A stretch of DNA of 64,000 bases from Lunularia cruciata. Its lineage: Eukaryota > Streptophyta > Marchantiopsida > Lunulariales > Lunulariaceae. Within the stretch, counting starts at the first letter, position 1. The number at the start of each line of letters is the position of its first letter. The stretch spans positions 30,323,001-30,387,000 of the forward strand of contig OX419758.1 in NCBI GenBank assembly GCA_948567375.1, in the 5' to 3' direction. The position numbers were made by a program, and so were the translations under genes. This document shows, piece after piece, positions 55,315 through 64,000 of the stretch. The notes beneath the pieces are model-generated. The model made no database searches and was not told the DNA's origin. It worked only from the letters and a program-made list of their open reading frames with translations.

Positions 55315-55971
55315 TCAGGATGAACCTCTGATGGCTATTATGGTAGCGCACCATGGACTAAGAAGGCAAGGAACCCCAACTCCATCATACTCCTCCAAGG
55401 CTAACACTCCAAGACTCAAGACATTGCTCACTAGAGAACTCAATGAGAGAGAGATAGTTGCAAATGAAAGGATGATGAGTACCTCCTCACTCCTTGTTTA
55501 TATACTTGTGAAATAGTTACGTACCAAAGTTACTAATTACCGTAGTAACTCAAGTTACTAGACTAAAAGTCAAGTAAAGTCAAAAAGTAGAAAGGAATAT
55601 CCATTCACATGGGCATATTCCCCTTATCTTGACCCAACCACTAAAGCAAGGATTCCTTCACATGGGCTATCCTTGGACTAAAGAAGAATCCAAAACAAAA
55701 AGGCTTGCGGGCCCAAGAGTTCTCAACTCTTTCCCCAAAGCCAAACACCTAGGAATAATACCAAGTCAACACACTAAAATCCAAAATAGTGGTGCTCATC
55801 TTTTCTACTTCCTCTAAAGTAAGGTCCCATCTATCTTAGCTATGACTAAATTTAGCTAACCATGACTAATATAGAACCATCCTTTATCTCTATATAAATA
55901 ATATCTCTTAAGTACTTGTAATACCAAGCTAAATATCACAATACCACACACATGCACAAATGGGTGTTACA
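55293..55971 (-). repeat. E3 5' LTR
   Basis: 679 bp, TG/CA ends, apparently identical to the 3' LTR. This is the copy expected to drive transcription towards lower coordinates. Confidence 0.95.
55497..55504 (-). promoter_or_regulatory. TATA box of the E3 5' LTR
   Basis: On the minus strand TATATAAA followed by caagg. It is conserved in the family E solo LTR (21110) and E4, placed about 200 bp before the LTR end. Confidence 0.6.
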
Positions 55972-56628
55972 AGACAGACACCCAACATCCAAGATATCAT
56001 CAACAAAGATGTGGTTAAGTCGCTGAATCCCATCATAAGCACGCTATAGAACCTCTCTGGGCAAGAGGTTTGTCCACCAAAGACGAAGACGATGAGCCCG
56101 TGATCCCACTTTGGCTGCATCTAACAATACAGCAGGTCCCATCCAAGAATGGACCTGATGTGTACTTGCCACCACTCTGGTGCAAGAATCACCCAACAAA
56201 GGAACGTTCTCCAAAAGGTAAGCTGGAGAAACAGACTAATGAACTTAGAAATGTTGTAGTATTTGTAACATCTCCCAAAACACACCAAAATGAGGATTTT
56301 GAAGACCCAATCCTCTACCAGCACGTGTATGTCCTTAACATGGCCATCCAGAAATCACCAAGTGAATAGGTCCATGTCTCTCTAGGTCATGCGCCCCCAG
56401 TAAGGAAATGTCTCCTGGTAGGGCCTTCTGGTAACCTTTGACTGCTGACATCGGTAATAACTCTGGATACCAATAGGCCAAGTGTGACACATGATATAGA
56501 GAGACTCACCTAGCAATCTCATCTCTCTCTACATACAAGTACCTCTGTACTTGTATACCCGCCTGTAACACCGCAGCTAGTCCGGTGTTGATCCCACCAA
56601 ACAACTCCAATAAGCATATCCCCTCTAT
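55972..56628 (-). pseudogene. H1 methyltransferase domain, motifs I to VIII (DNMT3-like order)
   Basis: On the minus strand: motif I-like LLELFGGINTGLAAVLQAG with the acidic residue after it (YVERDEIAR). Motif IV-like LVISGWPC has the presumed catalytic Cys codon at 56338-56340. Then GHTRAGRGLGL, the motif VI ENV at 56203-56211, and the motif VIII-like SRAHRLRLWWTNL near 56070-56100. The order I-IV-VI-VIII then X is canonical, as in DNMT3, not permuted as in plant DRM. TGA at 56506, TAA at 56335 right after the Cys, and three further stops inactivate it. The enzyme family transfers methyl from S-adenosylmethionine to cytosine C5. E3 is inserted directly after VDDILDVG. Confidence 0.8.
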
Positions 56629-57126
56629 TGGATACTGCCAAGCAATGAGTGTGGTATCCTGAGGTGTCAAAGCAATCGCCTCTAGAGGCTCATCCTCACA
56701 CTCATCCCCTGATGGTACGAAAGCTCCACTCCAAGCCTGTTGCACCAACTGATTTGCATGTTGTTGCAATGCATCCTCTGAACTCCTCAATGGAACATCC
56801 AAGGTGGATGGAACAATCCCACTTGTACTCAAAAGCCGAGTGATCTCCTCTGGTACTAGAGTATCCTTTGCATGGGCATTCCCCTCCAACAAGTCACCAG
56901 GCCAAGTAACTGCACTATTGAAAGCTAAAACTGATGTTGACATGGTCTCAGACTGTAGTGAGCCAAGACTGCCACTACTGAAGCATACTGGTAGACGACA
57001 TACCCGTCCCTCGCCAGACTGCCAACCAGGTCTATAAGAGGTTGTCTCCTCCCAATAGTCAATGCTGAAATCCATGGGGTATAACACTGCTCCCCCAACT
57101 AGCACATCATATGACTCAGCTATCAT
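56629..57126 (-). pseudogene. H1 region between protease and methyltransferase
   Basis: Open frame shared with motif I downstream. It starts MIAESYDVLVGGAVLYPMDF, then DYWEETTSYRPGWQSGEG, which looks like the C-terminal part of the protease and a conserved extension. A variable acidic linker (PSGDECEDEPLEAIA) follows. The Tyr/Trp-rich segment looks conserved-domain-like, but I cannot name it. Confidence 0.55.
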
Positions 57127-57666
57127 CGCAATAGCCTCACCACCAAGCTATCAGTCGGATGACCAGGCTAAACCTGGACAACAAGCACTCCACGTGTGAT
57201 GTACTGTGTCGAACCACCACCTAGAGATGTCTGGATCTGAAATGGACACCTCTCTACATCGTAACTCTAGACCGACAATTGCAGCCTTCCCCAACATAAG
57301 GGGCTGCGCACCAGAGTCTAACAAGACTCTCTGTGGTATATAGACCTTCCCTGAAGGTCCTACCAAACGGAAAATCCCCCTCTAATTATCCAATAGGACA
57401 ACACCAGGTGTAAACCGCGCTCTCTCAAAGGCCGGTCTAGCTGGCAACTCCTCTAGTCTAGCCGTTGCTGCTTGCCATAAACCACTGGTCGCTGAACGGA
57501 TCCCATGCTCCTCAACCAAGTCAGCTCCACTACCAACCACCTCTGCTCTAGTAGTAGGAACTGCACCATCCCTACTCTCACACAACGTGGCAGCCAACCG
57601 CAACACTGGGGCTGGGTCAACTCCCAACGTAAACATATCACTGGCCGAAAACAAAGGACGCCGCAT
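57127..57666 (-). pseudogene. H1 aspartic protease
   Basis: 57382-57666 is an Ala/Arg-rich linker in open frame. After a TAA the frame continues with PQRVLLDSGAQPLMLGKAA (57151-57366), which has the retropepsin active site Asp-Ser-Gly-Ala. The domain continues past a stop into DVLVGGAVLYP. Two stops interrupt it. Confidence 0.75.
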
Positions 57667-57831
57667 AATCAGCTAAGCCGCCCCCAACATCATGCTAGAC
57701 TCAGTCTGTGTACTAGCAGGTGGTTGACTAGCAAGTAGTCCATCATGTACTTCATCACCACCTACCACACTTGCACTGGGATGTCTAGGAACCATGGATG
57801 TTGTTTGCAATGCCTCAGATAGCATGAAAGA

Positions 57832-58392
57832 CTAGGGAAGTCTGACTTGTCTCCCAACCTCTCTTCTCTGTGGGTCCAACTCCACTGATACTCCTCTAGG
57901 CTCTGGAGCATGTATTGCACTCCTAGTCACTGCTGTAGATGCATCCACCTGTGCTACTCCGCACATGAAGTCCAAAGCATCTCTATCACCAGCATATGAG
58001 GTGGAAGCCTCAGCACCTGAATCTGATCTCCTCTGAGCAATAGCCATACTAGCCAATCTCTGCTCCAACTGCTCAATCCGAGTAGCCATAGCTATGTCAG
58101 AAGTAAGGGCAGGTACTGCACCCCTACTAGGTGTAGATCCTCTACCACCACCTCTACCACCTCGTCCTCCATGAACTGGAGCTCCTCTACTACCTGCCAT
58201 AGCAGCCCTACCACTCCGTGACTCCGGGTGTAGGTCAAAACACCGGTCACTAGTGTGACCAAATCTATGGCAATGCTCACACTGCCTTTGTGCTGGCTGT
58301 GATGCACCAGAGGTATCAGGTCCGCTGCCTTGAGTACACTCTCTCCTATGGTGAGGTCCACCACAAGTCCAACAAGCAACACCACCACTCAC
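57832..58392 (-). pseudogene. gag: H1 nucleocapsid with two zinc knuckles
   Basis: CWTCGGPHHRREC and CEHCHRFGHTSDRC are CCHC-type knuckles (the first is slightly atypical). A Gly/Arg-rich stretch follows (GGRGGRGGGRGS), then a short coiled-coil-like segment (ATRIEQLEQRLASMA). It binds RNA in related elements. Confidence 0.75.
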
Positions 58393-58674
58393 TGGCTGTT
58401 GCTGACCCGAAAATGAGGGTAAGGGTCTAACTCCACTAGGCCCTCCACTCGCTCCACCTCTAGGCTATCCACCCTATCCTCAAAAACCAACTGGGCGTGG
58501 TGTACTCTCCTGAACTCTAGAAGAAGTCACAGCCGTGGATTAGGTCTCCCTACCAAATCCAGATGTCACCACTCTCTCCTCCACCATATTGAGCTCAATA
58601 CGCTCAGCCAAACCAAAGACTAATGCCAAAGTAGGCGAAGTAGCCTGTAACAACGTAGCATCACGAACTCTACA

Positions 58675-59598
58675 TCACAACTCCCTGTCCAATATCCCAT
58701 ACCAAAACTGGACTGCCTGGGCCTTAGTAACTCCCTGAGTGAAACTGATCAGCCGCCTCATGCGAGTGTATGCCTCACATAGGCTCTTTCCAGCCTTCCG
58801 CTGGAACTCTTGCAAGCTCCTCAGCTTGTCAGTCTGCACTCCTTGGTAGTTCTGCCTCAAATATAGGAAGAACTCCACCATGGGGTTAAACCCCGGTACC
58901 ACACCACCTCCTGCAGCGGTACCTCCACTCGTAGTAGCACTATCTCCAGCTAGTGCACCTCCACTAGCTCCACCCACACTACTTGAGCTAGAACTCGTAG
59001 GTACAGCCGATCTACTCCTGGCCACCAAGCCTGAAGTGATGGAGACATAGTGTGGAGACCAATATTGTCTCCATAACTCAATCTCCTCCAAATGAGCTCT
59101 CCTGAACTCATGGTAGTCATCCATCGGCGGACCCTCCAGATGCTGAAACAACCCCTTCCATGCCATGAAGGGTGTGAACAAAGTCGGGTTTTGCATTTGC
59201 TGCAGATCACACCAACTATCGAACTCCTGGATGAAGTCATCCAACTCAATGGTACCCACTAAACCAGAGTAACGCCTAGGGCCTTTGGAGGCCCCATAAA
59301 TCTCATCCATGTCCCACAACAATGGTGCGGACACACCAAGTGCACTCTCAACTAAATCAGCTCCTGCGTCAAACTCCAACTCAGAGTCAATCTCCTCCCT
59401 CATTGGGACTTGAGATACAGGCTGATACCGAGCGCCACTCCAAGTAAACCCACTGCGTACTATAGGGCTAACTCCTTTGGAATCTCCAAAGAACTCAGTC
59501 GTGACAAAGTAACCGCAACAGCAAACCCAAACCACCAACTGCAACCGCAAGTCGCAACCGCAAGTACCCCACCAAGTGCCAACACCACCAAGCACCAC
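58675..59598 (-). pseudogene. gag: H1 gag
   Basis: 307 codons. The N-terminal part is unlike the other elements here. The middle contains TIELDDFIQEFDSWCDLQQM and FTPFMAWKGLFQHLEG. After a Ser/Gly/Ala-rich linker comes a capsid C-terminal-like region (FFLYLRQNYQGVQTDKLRSL, GKSLCEAYTRMRRLISFTQG). It ends at a stop, and the frame towards the knuckles has further stops between 58393 and 58674. The true start is uncertain because upstream residues are hydrophobic and may be leader. Confidence 0.7.
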
Positions 59599-60818
59599 CC
59601 ACTAATGTAACTCTAACCGAGATAACTACACTAGAGGAAAGGGCAACCTATAACCTACCATCATAACACGCACTCTCATGGTCTGCAGGTCATCACTTCC
59701 TGCCTCACCAAAGAGAAACAAAGGTAGTCTGACTGGTCATCACTCCAGCCTTACCACCGAGAGCACACTAGAGCACCAACGCTCAAAAGTCAAGGCACCT
59801 CACACAAACGTGGTGCACAAATAGGAAGCAGAGAATGGAGGGGATCCAATCACAAGAAATCTAAACAAAAACCCTCCATCTCATAACACAACACAAAACT
59901 GACTCTGCCACCATTTGGCATTTGACATAAGAGAAGTTCGGATCTAAGTCCTAAGCTACCAGGATCACCAAGAATGGGATCAAACTGCCTCTCCTAGCCA
60001 AAGCTACATGTGTATAGATAACAATGGCACAATCACTAAGACAACAAGTGAGGGTGGACCAGTTGGCTAGAGCACCAGTCTAGGAACAAGAAATCTAGGG
60101 GTCAAATCCTGTTGTGCACAATCTAGCAGGAAAGGCAGATTTTGCCAACCAGTGACCAAGATCTACTCTAAACTAGCTAGCCTCACGCTGGCTTGCTGGC
60201 CCTTCTAGGCCTTCGTAGCCTCTCATAGCCCACAGCCCTATGCCTTGAAACGCCAAAATTCAGCCAAATGAGGCCTTTCTTGTTGCCACTTCCAACCTCC
60301 TCCAAAATTGGCAAAACTTCTCCAAATCTGTGAAACTCCTCCAAACTAGCGAGACTCCTCCAAATCTGGCCAAAATATGACGTAAATCCCAACCAAAATC
60401 TGACATAAAATCTGACATAAACCCTAAAGATGGCTGTCCACCAAATCCCCCGCTAACTTTCCACTCGAGCCAAATTGACAAAATGGGTTTTTCCAAATCA
60501 CAATTTCATGAGAAGAGCTTCCCAACTCCACCTTCAATTTGACTTTCTGAGCCCAACTCGCAACAAATTGGTCCTGCCTTCATATCTTGAGCTCAAAATC
60601 ACAACACTGCTCAAAAATTGCTCCTTCTTTGCTCAAAATTTGGCCAGTGCTTCCGCACACCGTCCGCCTAACTGCCAAATCTGCATCAATCGATTGAGTT
60701 GCTACACACTAGGGAAACACTGAACTTGAATCGAGCTACCAACAATCCACTGAGCTTGGAGATACCACCAACACTCACAGTTCTTGCACCCAATTTCCCC
60801 CTGACTTCACTTCTCTGA
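59599..60818 (-). other. H1 leader between gag and the 5' repeat
   Basis: No ORF supported. On the minus strand TGGTGGCAGAGTCAG (59899-59913) resembles a mutated initiator-Met primer-binding site. If that is right, the 5' LTR would extend from 61269 to about 59922, which does not match the 3' side. The rest is unrecognised. Confidence 0.45.
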
Positions 60819-61269
60819 TGTAATCAGATTGCTTATCATTCTCAACTCAACTCAACTCAGATCAGTACTTGATCTTTCACTCTATAAACTGCCAACAACT
60901 GGGCACTGATTACAATCAAGCCACACCCACTCAAGCATAGAGAATCCAGGTGATGCTCGCCGGCCTCTGTCCACCATAGCCAAGGACTCGAAGGCTCAAC
61001 ATCAGAGAAGTGAGCTCTCTGGAGCTCACTTTGAAACTATACCTTCTGGACTTGAGCTAGCTCTGAAACCCTAACGGTCCCGCTGATAGCACACTCAACA
61101 GTGCAAATGGTGCAAAGTGACGGTGGGCCCCACTGTGAAGTCAGTACCTCGAACACAAAATCTAACCGTCGGAAAGTAGTCCTTGAGAAACTGCTGAAAT
61201 AACTCTAACTACTATCACTAGAACTCCTGTGCCCGAGCATCTAGATGCGGAACTACAAATGGCGTGACA
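60819..61269 (-). repeat. H1 5' copy of block S (LTR or LTR part)
   Basis: 451 bp closely matching 43690-44147 in the same orientation, with TG/CA ends. No X block is visible on either side. As a direct repeat at the outer end of H1 it is the best 5' LTR candidate. Confidence 0.65.
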
Positions 61270-61413
61270 AAGGTGATTACATATGGAAAATTTTGGCCAA
61301 AGTATGAAATGATACTTTGGTAGTTCATAGATACACAAATTCTCATGTTTTGGAGGAAATAGATTGGTTGGTCCATAGATTTCATCCATCTTGTTCTTGC
61401 TCCAATACCAATA
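61270..61413 (-). other. Leader remnant with copia-type primer-binding site
   Basis: On the minus strand TGGTATTGGAGC (61399-61410) is a close variant of the initiator-Met site. The open stretch after it (MDEIYGPTNLFPPKHENLC) runs to the H1 border at 61269. It may be the start of a copia gag, but is too short to name. Confidence 0.45.
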
Positions 61414-61776
61414 TGAAAGACTAATGAGAGGAATAGGAGAATGGAATATCACACAAGAACTCTCAAATGAGGGAAAATCCAAATACCTAGCCTAAGCTTG
61501 GGCTTTGATATTTATAGGCAATTTAGGTACATAGCTCTAAAGAAGCTTCCAAGTATGGATCCTTCTATAAGTCACATTTCTTGGAGTGCAAGATAAGCTA
61601 GCCAATTACTTATCATAAAAGCTACTTATCAATTTGGTATTCAAGTTACCCAATCCTTGGAAAGTTCTTATAAACTTCTCACCAAAAACTTTTTGGGTGC
61701 TTCTAGAATATTCTTAGAATTCCTATATATGCTAGTTTTATTTCCTTTTAGCTCTAATTTTCTTTTACTAATTACA
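61414..61776 (-). repeat. Probable Ty1/copia-type LTR
   Basis: 363 bp. On the minus strand it starts TGTAATTAG, ends CTTTCA, is followed after three bases by the primer-binding-like site, and has TATAAATA near 61510. Just before it lies gtgggagatt, the polypurine motif typical of copia elements. Both a polypurine tract and a primer site flank the same LTR. Confidence 0.5.
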
Positions 61777-61801
61777 CTAATCTCCCACTAACGTTGTAAT
61801 T

Positions 61802-62435
61802 GTGGCACTTTAGAGTTTATGTATAACTTCCTATATGGAATATGCTTCTATAGTGTATGATATTGACAAGGATGTGTTTTTTGTAGCAAGGTATATATAT
61901 TATCACAATATTTATTGCACCTAAGCTAATTTATGAGGACACTTGAATGATTATCTTGGCAATTACAATTGTAGTAGTAGCAATTCATGGGCTACTTAGC
62001 AATGGCCATTTGTTCCATTAAGGTTTTTGATTGGATTGTTGGAGTCACCATTCACAACATCAATTCCATTTTTTGTGTTGTTACGTACCATTAGAGTTAG
62101 AAGCCTTGGCCTTTAACAGAGAGGTATATCTCAAAGTAGAGCTTTAGAAAGCTCACTTCTTCTATGTTGAGCATTTGAGCTCTTGGCTATGATGGACAAA
62201 GCTTGCAAGTGTAATATGGATTCTTTGTGCTAGAGTAGGTTTGGCTCAATGAGCGTACTCAATGTTTGTTTATAGAGTACATGTAGCCTGATGAATTATT
62301 ATTGATTGATTATGTCCCTCTAGAGTTGGTGTATGACTTGTCATCTAGATTGTGCTTTTATAGTATGTGATGTTTACAATAGTGTATGTTGTATAGCAAT
62401 GTATATATGTATGATATGGAACCTTTGAGATGTAC
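61802..62435 (+). repeat. Diverged H-type LTR (X-S-X)
   Basis: It starts TGTGGCACTTTAGAG (block X), contains a diverged block S near 62130-62305 (aaagctcacttcttctatgt, then cttggctatgatggaca) and a second X at about 62310-62410. Same internal order as the H1 3' end, in plus orientation. It ends where a family E fragment begins. Confidence 0.55.
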
Positions 62436-62983
62436 TTCACCTTTTTACAATCCACTGATATTCCATCCTTGGAAATGAAATGCCTCAAAATTAGACCATC
62501 TTCACAGCCAAATATTTACTTCTCTAGGTTGAGTGGTGCATTTGCTTCATCAAATCAGTTCATGGCCATGATCAAGTGCTCAAAATGCTACTCTTTGATC
62601 TTATAGACACAAAATCCATCAATGAAATCTCTTACAAATTTTTCAATGAAAGATTCAAAAACATTGTTGACAAAGCTTTAAAATGTGGTTGGAGCATTGC
62701 AAAGCCAAAAAAGGTATGACCTTGAAATCATACCAAGATGTAGTGAATATGATGAATTGATGAAGTTTTGATGCAATCTTGATTTGGTTATAATTCCTAT
62801 AACTATCCATGAAAATATACCTCTCATGACTCACAACCTCCTCAAAATTTTCAATTAATAGAAAGGCATAGTAATCATTTTTTGTAATAGCATTGAGTTT
62901 CTTATAATCCACACATACCCTAAGTTTGAAATTCTTATTATTTACAATCATAATTGAAGATACTCATTTTTTAATTCTTAAGA
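62436..62983 (-). pseudogene. pol: E5: family E reverse transcriptase fragment
   Basis: About 550 bp matching E3 50864-51415 at clearly lower identity. Readable pieces are FKLRVCVDYKKLNAITK, DYYAF and YNQIKIASKLHQF. The catalytic region near 62610-62640 is degraded. An old, AT-enriched copy with both ends truncated. Confidence 0.8.
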
Positions 62984-62989
62984 ATTCAG

Positions 62990-64000
62990 CCAGAGGACAT
63001 GTGGAGCTTGCAGCTGGAGTGGAGGGAGTTTTTCACATAGAGGTTGGGACCTCTAGTGGTCGGGAGCAGGACACTATTGCTCCCAAGGGCCCAATGTAGT
63101 AGTCAGTCAATACGTCTTCCACTCCTACTACAGTTACAGAGGATACTTGGGAGCCAGATCTTGGACCCAAGCTTACTGGAGAGGAAAGACAAAGGGTTTG
63201 GAGGTTCTTGAGGAGTCACACAAGTTGTTTTGCCTTCAGTATGAAGGATTTGGGTGCTCTGAAGGGACCGGGTATACAGATTGAGCTGACTAGCGACACA
63301 CCAGTTTTCTGACGTCCTTATCGATATAGTGATATGGAGAAGACATTGATTCAAAGCCAGAGTAGTGACCTTTTTGAGGTTGGTTTGGTGGAGATTTCAC
63401 ATGGAGAGTATGCATCAATGACAGTGATGCCAGCCAAGAAGGATATGCATGGCAACTATACAAATAGGTGGATGTGTGGAGATTACCGTCCTTTCACCCA
63501 ACAGACCAGGGCTGATCGATATGCCATTCCTACACCGGAGGAGATTTTTGATGCGATTGGCCATGCAAAGGTCTTCAGTATTTTGGATCTTTGAGCGGGA
63601 TATCATCAGTTGCCGATCAAGGAGGAGGATAAGTCCAAGACAGCATTTTGGGCTATTGATCCTTACGGCAAGGATGTGTTATATCAGTGGAGGTTCTTAC
63701 CATTTGGGTTAAAGAACGCTTCTGCTGAGTTCCAGAGGGTCATGGATAGGATCCTAGCTGGGTTGGATATTGCTTGGTGCTATATTGATGACATTTTGGT
63801 TTATAGCACTACTATGGAGGAGCATGAGAGACAGTTGTTGGAGGTGTTTGAGAGGTTGAGATCTCATGGACTCAAGTTACATCCTGGGAAGTGTAGGTTC
63901 TTCCACAAGCAGGTTGAGTATTTGGGTCACACTATCTACCCCGGAGGACTTGGTGTCCAGCAGACCAAGGTGGAGGCTATTGCAAGTATTCCTCGGCCTA
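62990..64000 (+). mobile_element. H2: second H element, RT part, cut by the window edge
   Basis: It begins inside the linker between methyltransferase and RT (matching H1 near 47646) and runs in plus orientation, opposite to H1. No gag, protease or methyltransferase is present to its left, where the E5 fragment starts, so it is 5' truncated. Confidence 0.85.
63120..64000 (+). pseudogene. pol: H2 reverse transcriptase
   Basis: TGA at 63310 and TGA at 63592 interrupt the frame. Motifs: RWMCGDYRPFTQQTRADRYA, AGYHQLPIKEEDKSKTAFWA, WRFLPFGLKNASAEFQRVMD, catalytic YIDDILVYS near 63781-63810, then HPGKCRFFHKQVEYLGHTIY. The catalytic region is intact here. The TGA at 63592 coincides with one in H1. 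Confidence 0.85.

Larger units (their letters stand above)
48171..55971 (-). mobile_element. E3: young, complete family E retrotransposon
   Basis: 7801 bp with two 679-bp LTRs that I could not tell apart base by base, a Glu-type primer-binding site, a polypurine tract, leader ORFs and one uninterrupted gag-pol of 1608 codons with all catalytic residues. Flanks are agac on both sides (48167-48170 and 55972-55975), a 4-bp duplication. It interrupts the H1 methyltransferase. RT spelling (GDGYSGYNQIKIAPEHQQ, FIDDFCVYG) is OTA-type, without chromodomain. It could be autonomous or recently so. Confidence 0.95.
43587..61269 (-). mobile_element. H1: Ty3/gypsy element with DNA methyltransferase and PHD finger
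   Basis: Reading along the minus strand: 5' repeat, leader, gag, two zinc knuckles, protease, a region with LYPMDFSIDYWEE, a C5-cytosine methyltransferase domain, RT, RNase H, integrase, PHD finger, polypurine-like tract and 3' LTR-like repeat. E3 (7.8 kb) is inserted in the methyltransferase, so H1 itself was about 9.9 kb. aagg(t) occurs just outside both ends (43583 and 61270), a possible duplication. Stops are numerous. RT wording (RMCGDYRPINRQTRADRYAM) differs from both E1 and the E/F families, so it is a separate lineage. Confidence 0.85.

Noticed and set aside
47860-56628. A host DRM gene interrupted by a transposon
   Set aside because: Motif order is canonical rather than permuted as in DRM, no introns are seen, and the domain is collinear and co-oriented with gypsy protease and RT on both sides.
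59899-59913. A firm primer-binding site for H1
   Set aside because: It matches initiator-Met only with several changes, and the implied 1.35 kb LTR has no counterpart at the 3' end, so it is mentioned only as a possibility.

Overview
The window looks like nuclear intergenic DNA from a land plant with a large, repeat-dominated genome. No host gene was recognised. Almost every base belongs to a Ty3/gypsy LTR retrotransposon or a fragment of one, nested several levels deep. Plant-type primer-binding sites (initiator Met, Asp and Glu tRNA), a chromovirus with a chromodomain, and Athila/Tat-like (OTA-type) polymerases point to a plant. A DNMT3-like methyltransferase with canonical motif order suggests a non-flowering lineage, possibly a gymnosperm, but that is inference.

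Layout. (1) F0, a plus-strand OTA-type element, fills 1-23036. Its 5' LTR is split by E1 (1815-8433), a chromovirus with a perfect 5-bp target duplication. Its gag is interrupted by E2, a truncated minus-strand element of family E. Its 3' LTR carries a family E solo LTR. (2) F1 (23832-37953) is a second member of family F with LTRs of about 3.7 kb. The F LTRs themselves contain a long decayed coiled-coil ORF. A related solo LTR (S1) with a perfect 5-bp duplication sits in the end of its pol. (3) E4 (37954-43047) is a plus-strand family E element that lost its 5' end and has a complete tRNA-Arg(ACG)-like sequence inserted in its reverse transcriptase. (4) H1 (about 43587-61269, minus strand) is an unusual gypsy element. 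In coding order it holds gag, zinc knuckles, protease, a C5-cytosine DNA methyltransferase domain, reverse transcriptase, RNase H, integrase and a PHD finger. (5) E3 (48171-55971, minus strand) lies inside the H1 methyltransferase domain. It is a young complete element with apparently identical 679-bp LTRs and an uninterrupted 1608-codon gag-pol. (6) The right end holds a copia-like LTR, a diverged H-type LTR, a family E RT fragment and the RT part of a second H copy (H2, plus strand), cut by the window edge.

The gene sets work as retrotransposon replication modules: Gag and nucleocapsid package RNA, protease matures the polyprotein, RT/RNase H makes cDNA and integrase inserts it. All copies except E3 are visibly broken by stops, frameshifts or deletions. 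Many stops look like C-to-T decay of CGA, CAA or CAG codons (or G-to-A in TGG), as expected in methylated repeats. The most unusual biology is the pairing in H1 of a possible DNA-methylation writer with a chromatin-reader finger, followed by the ORF housed in the F LTRs and the tRNA inserted into E4.
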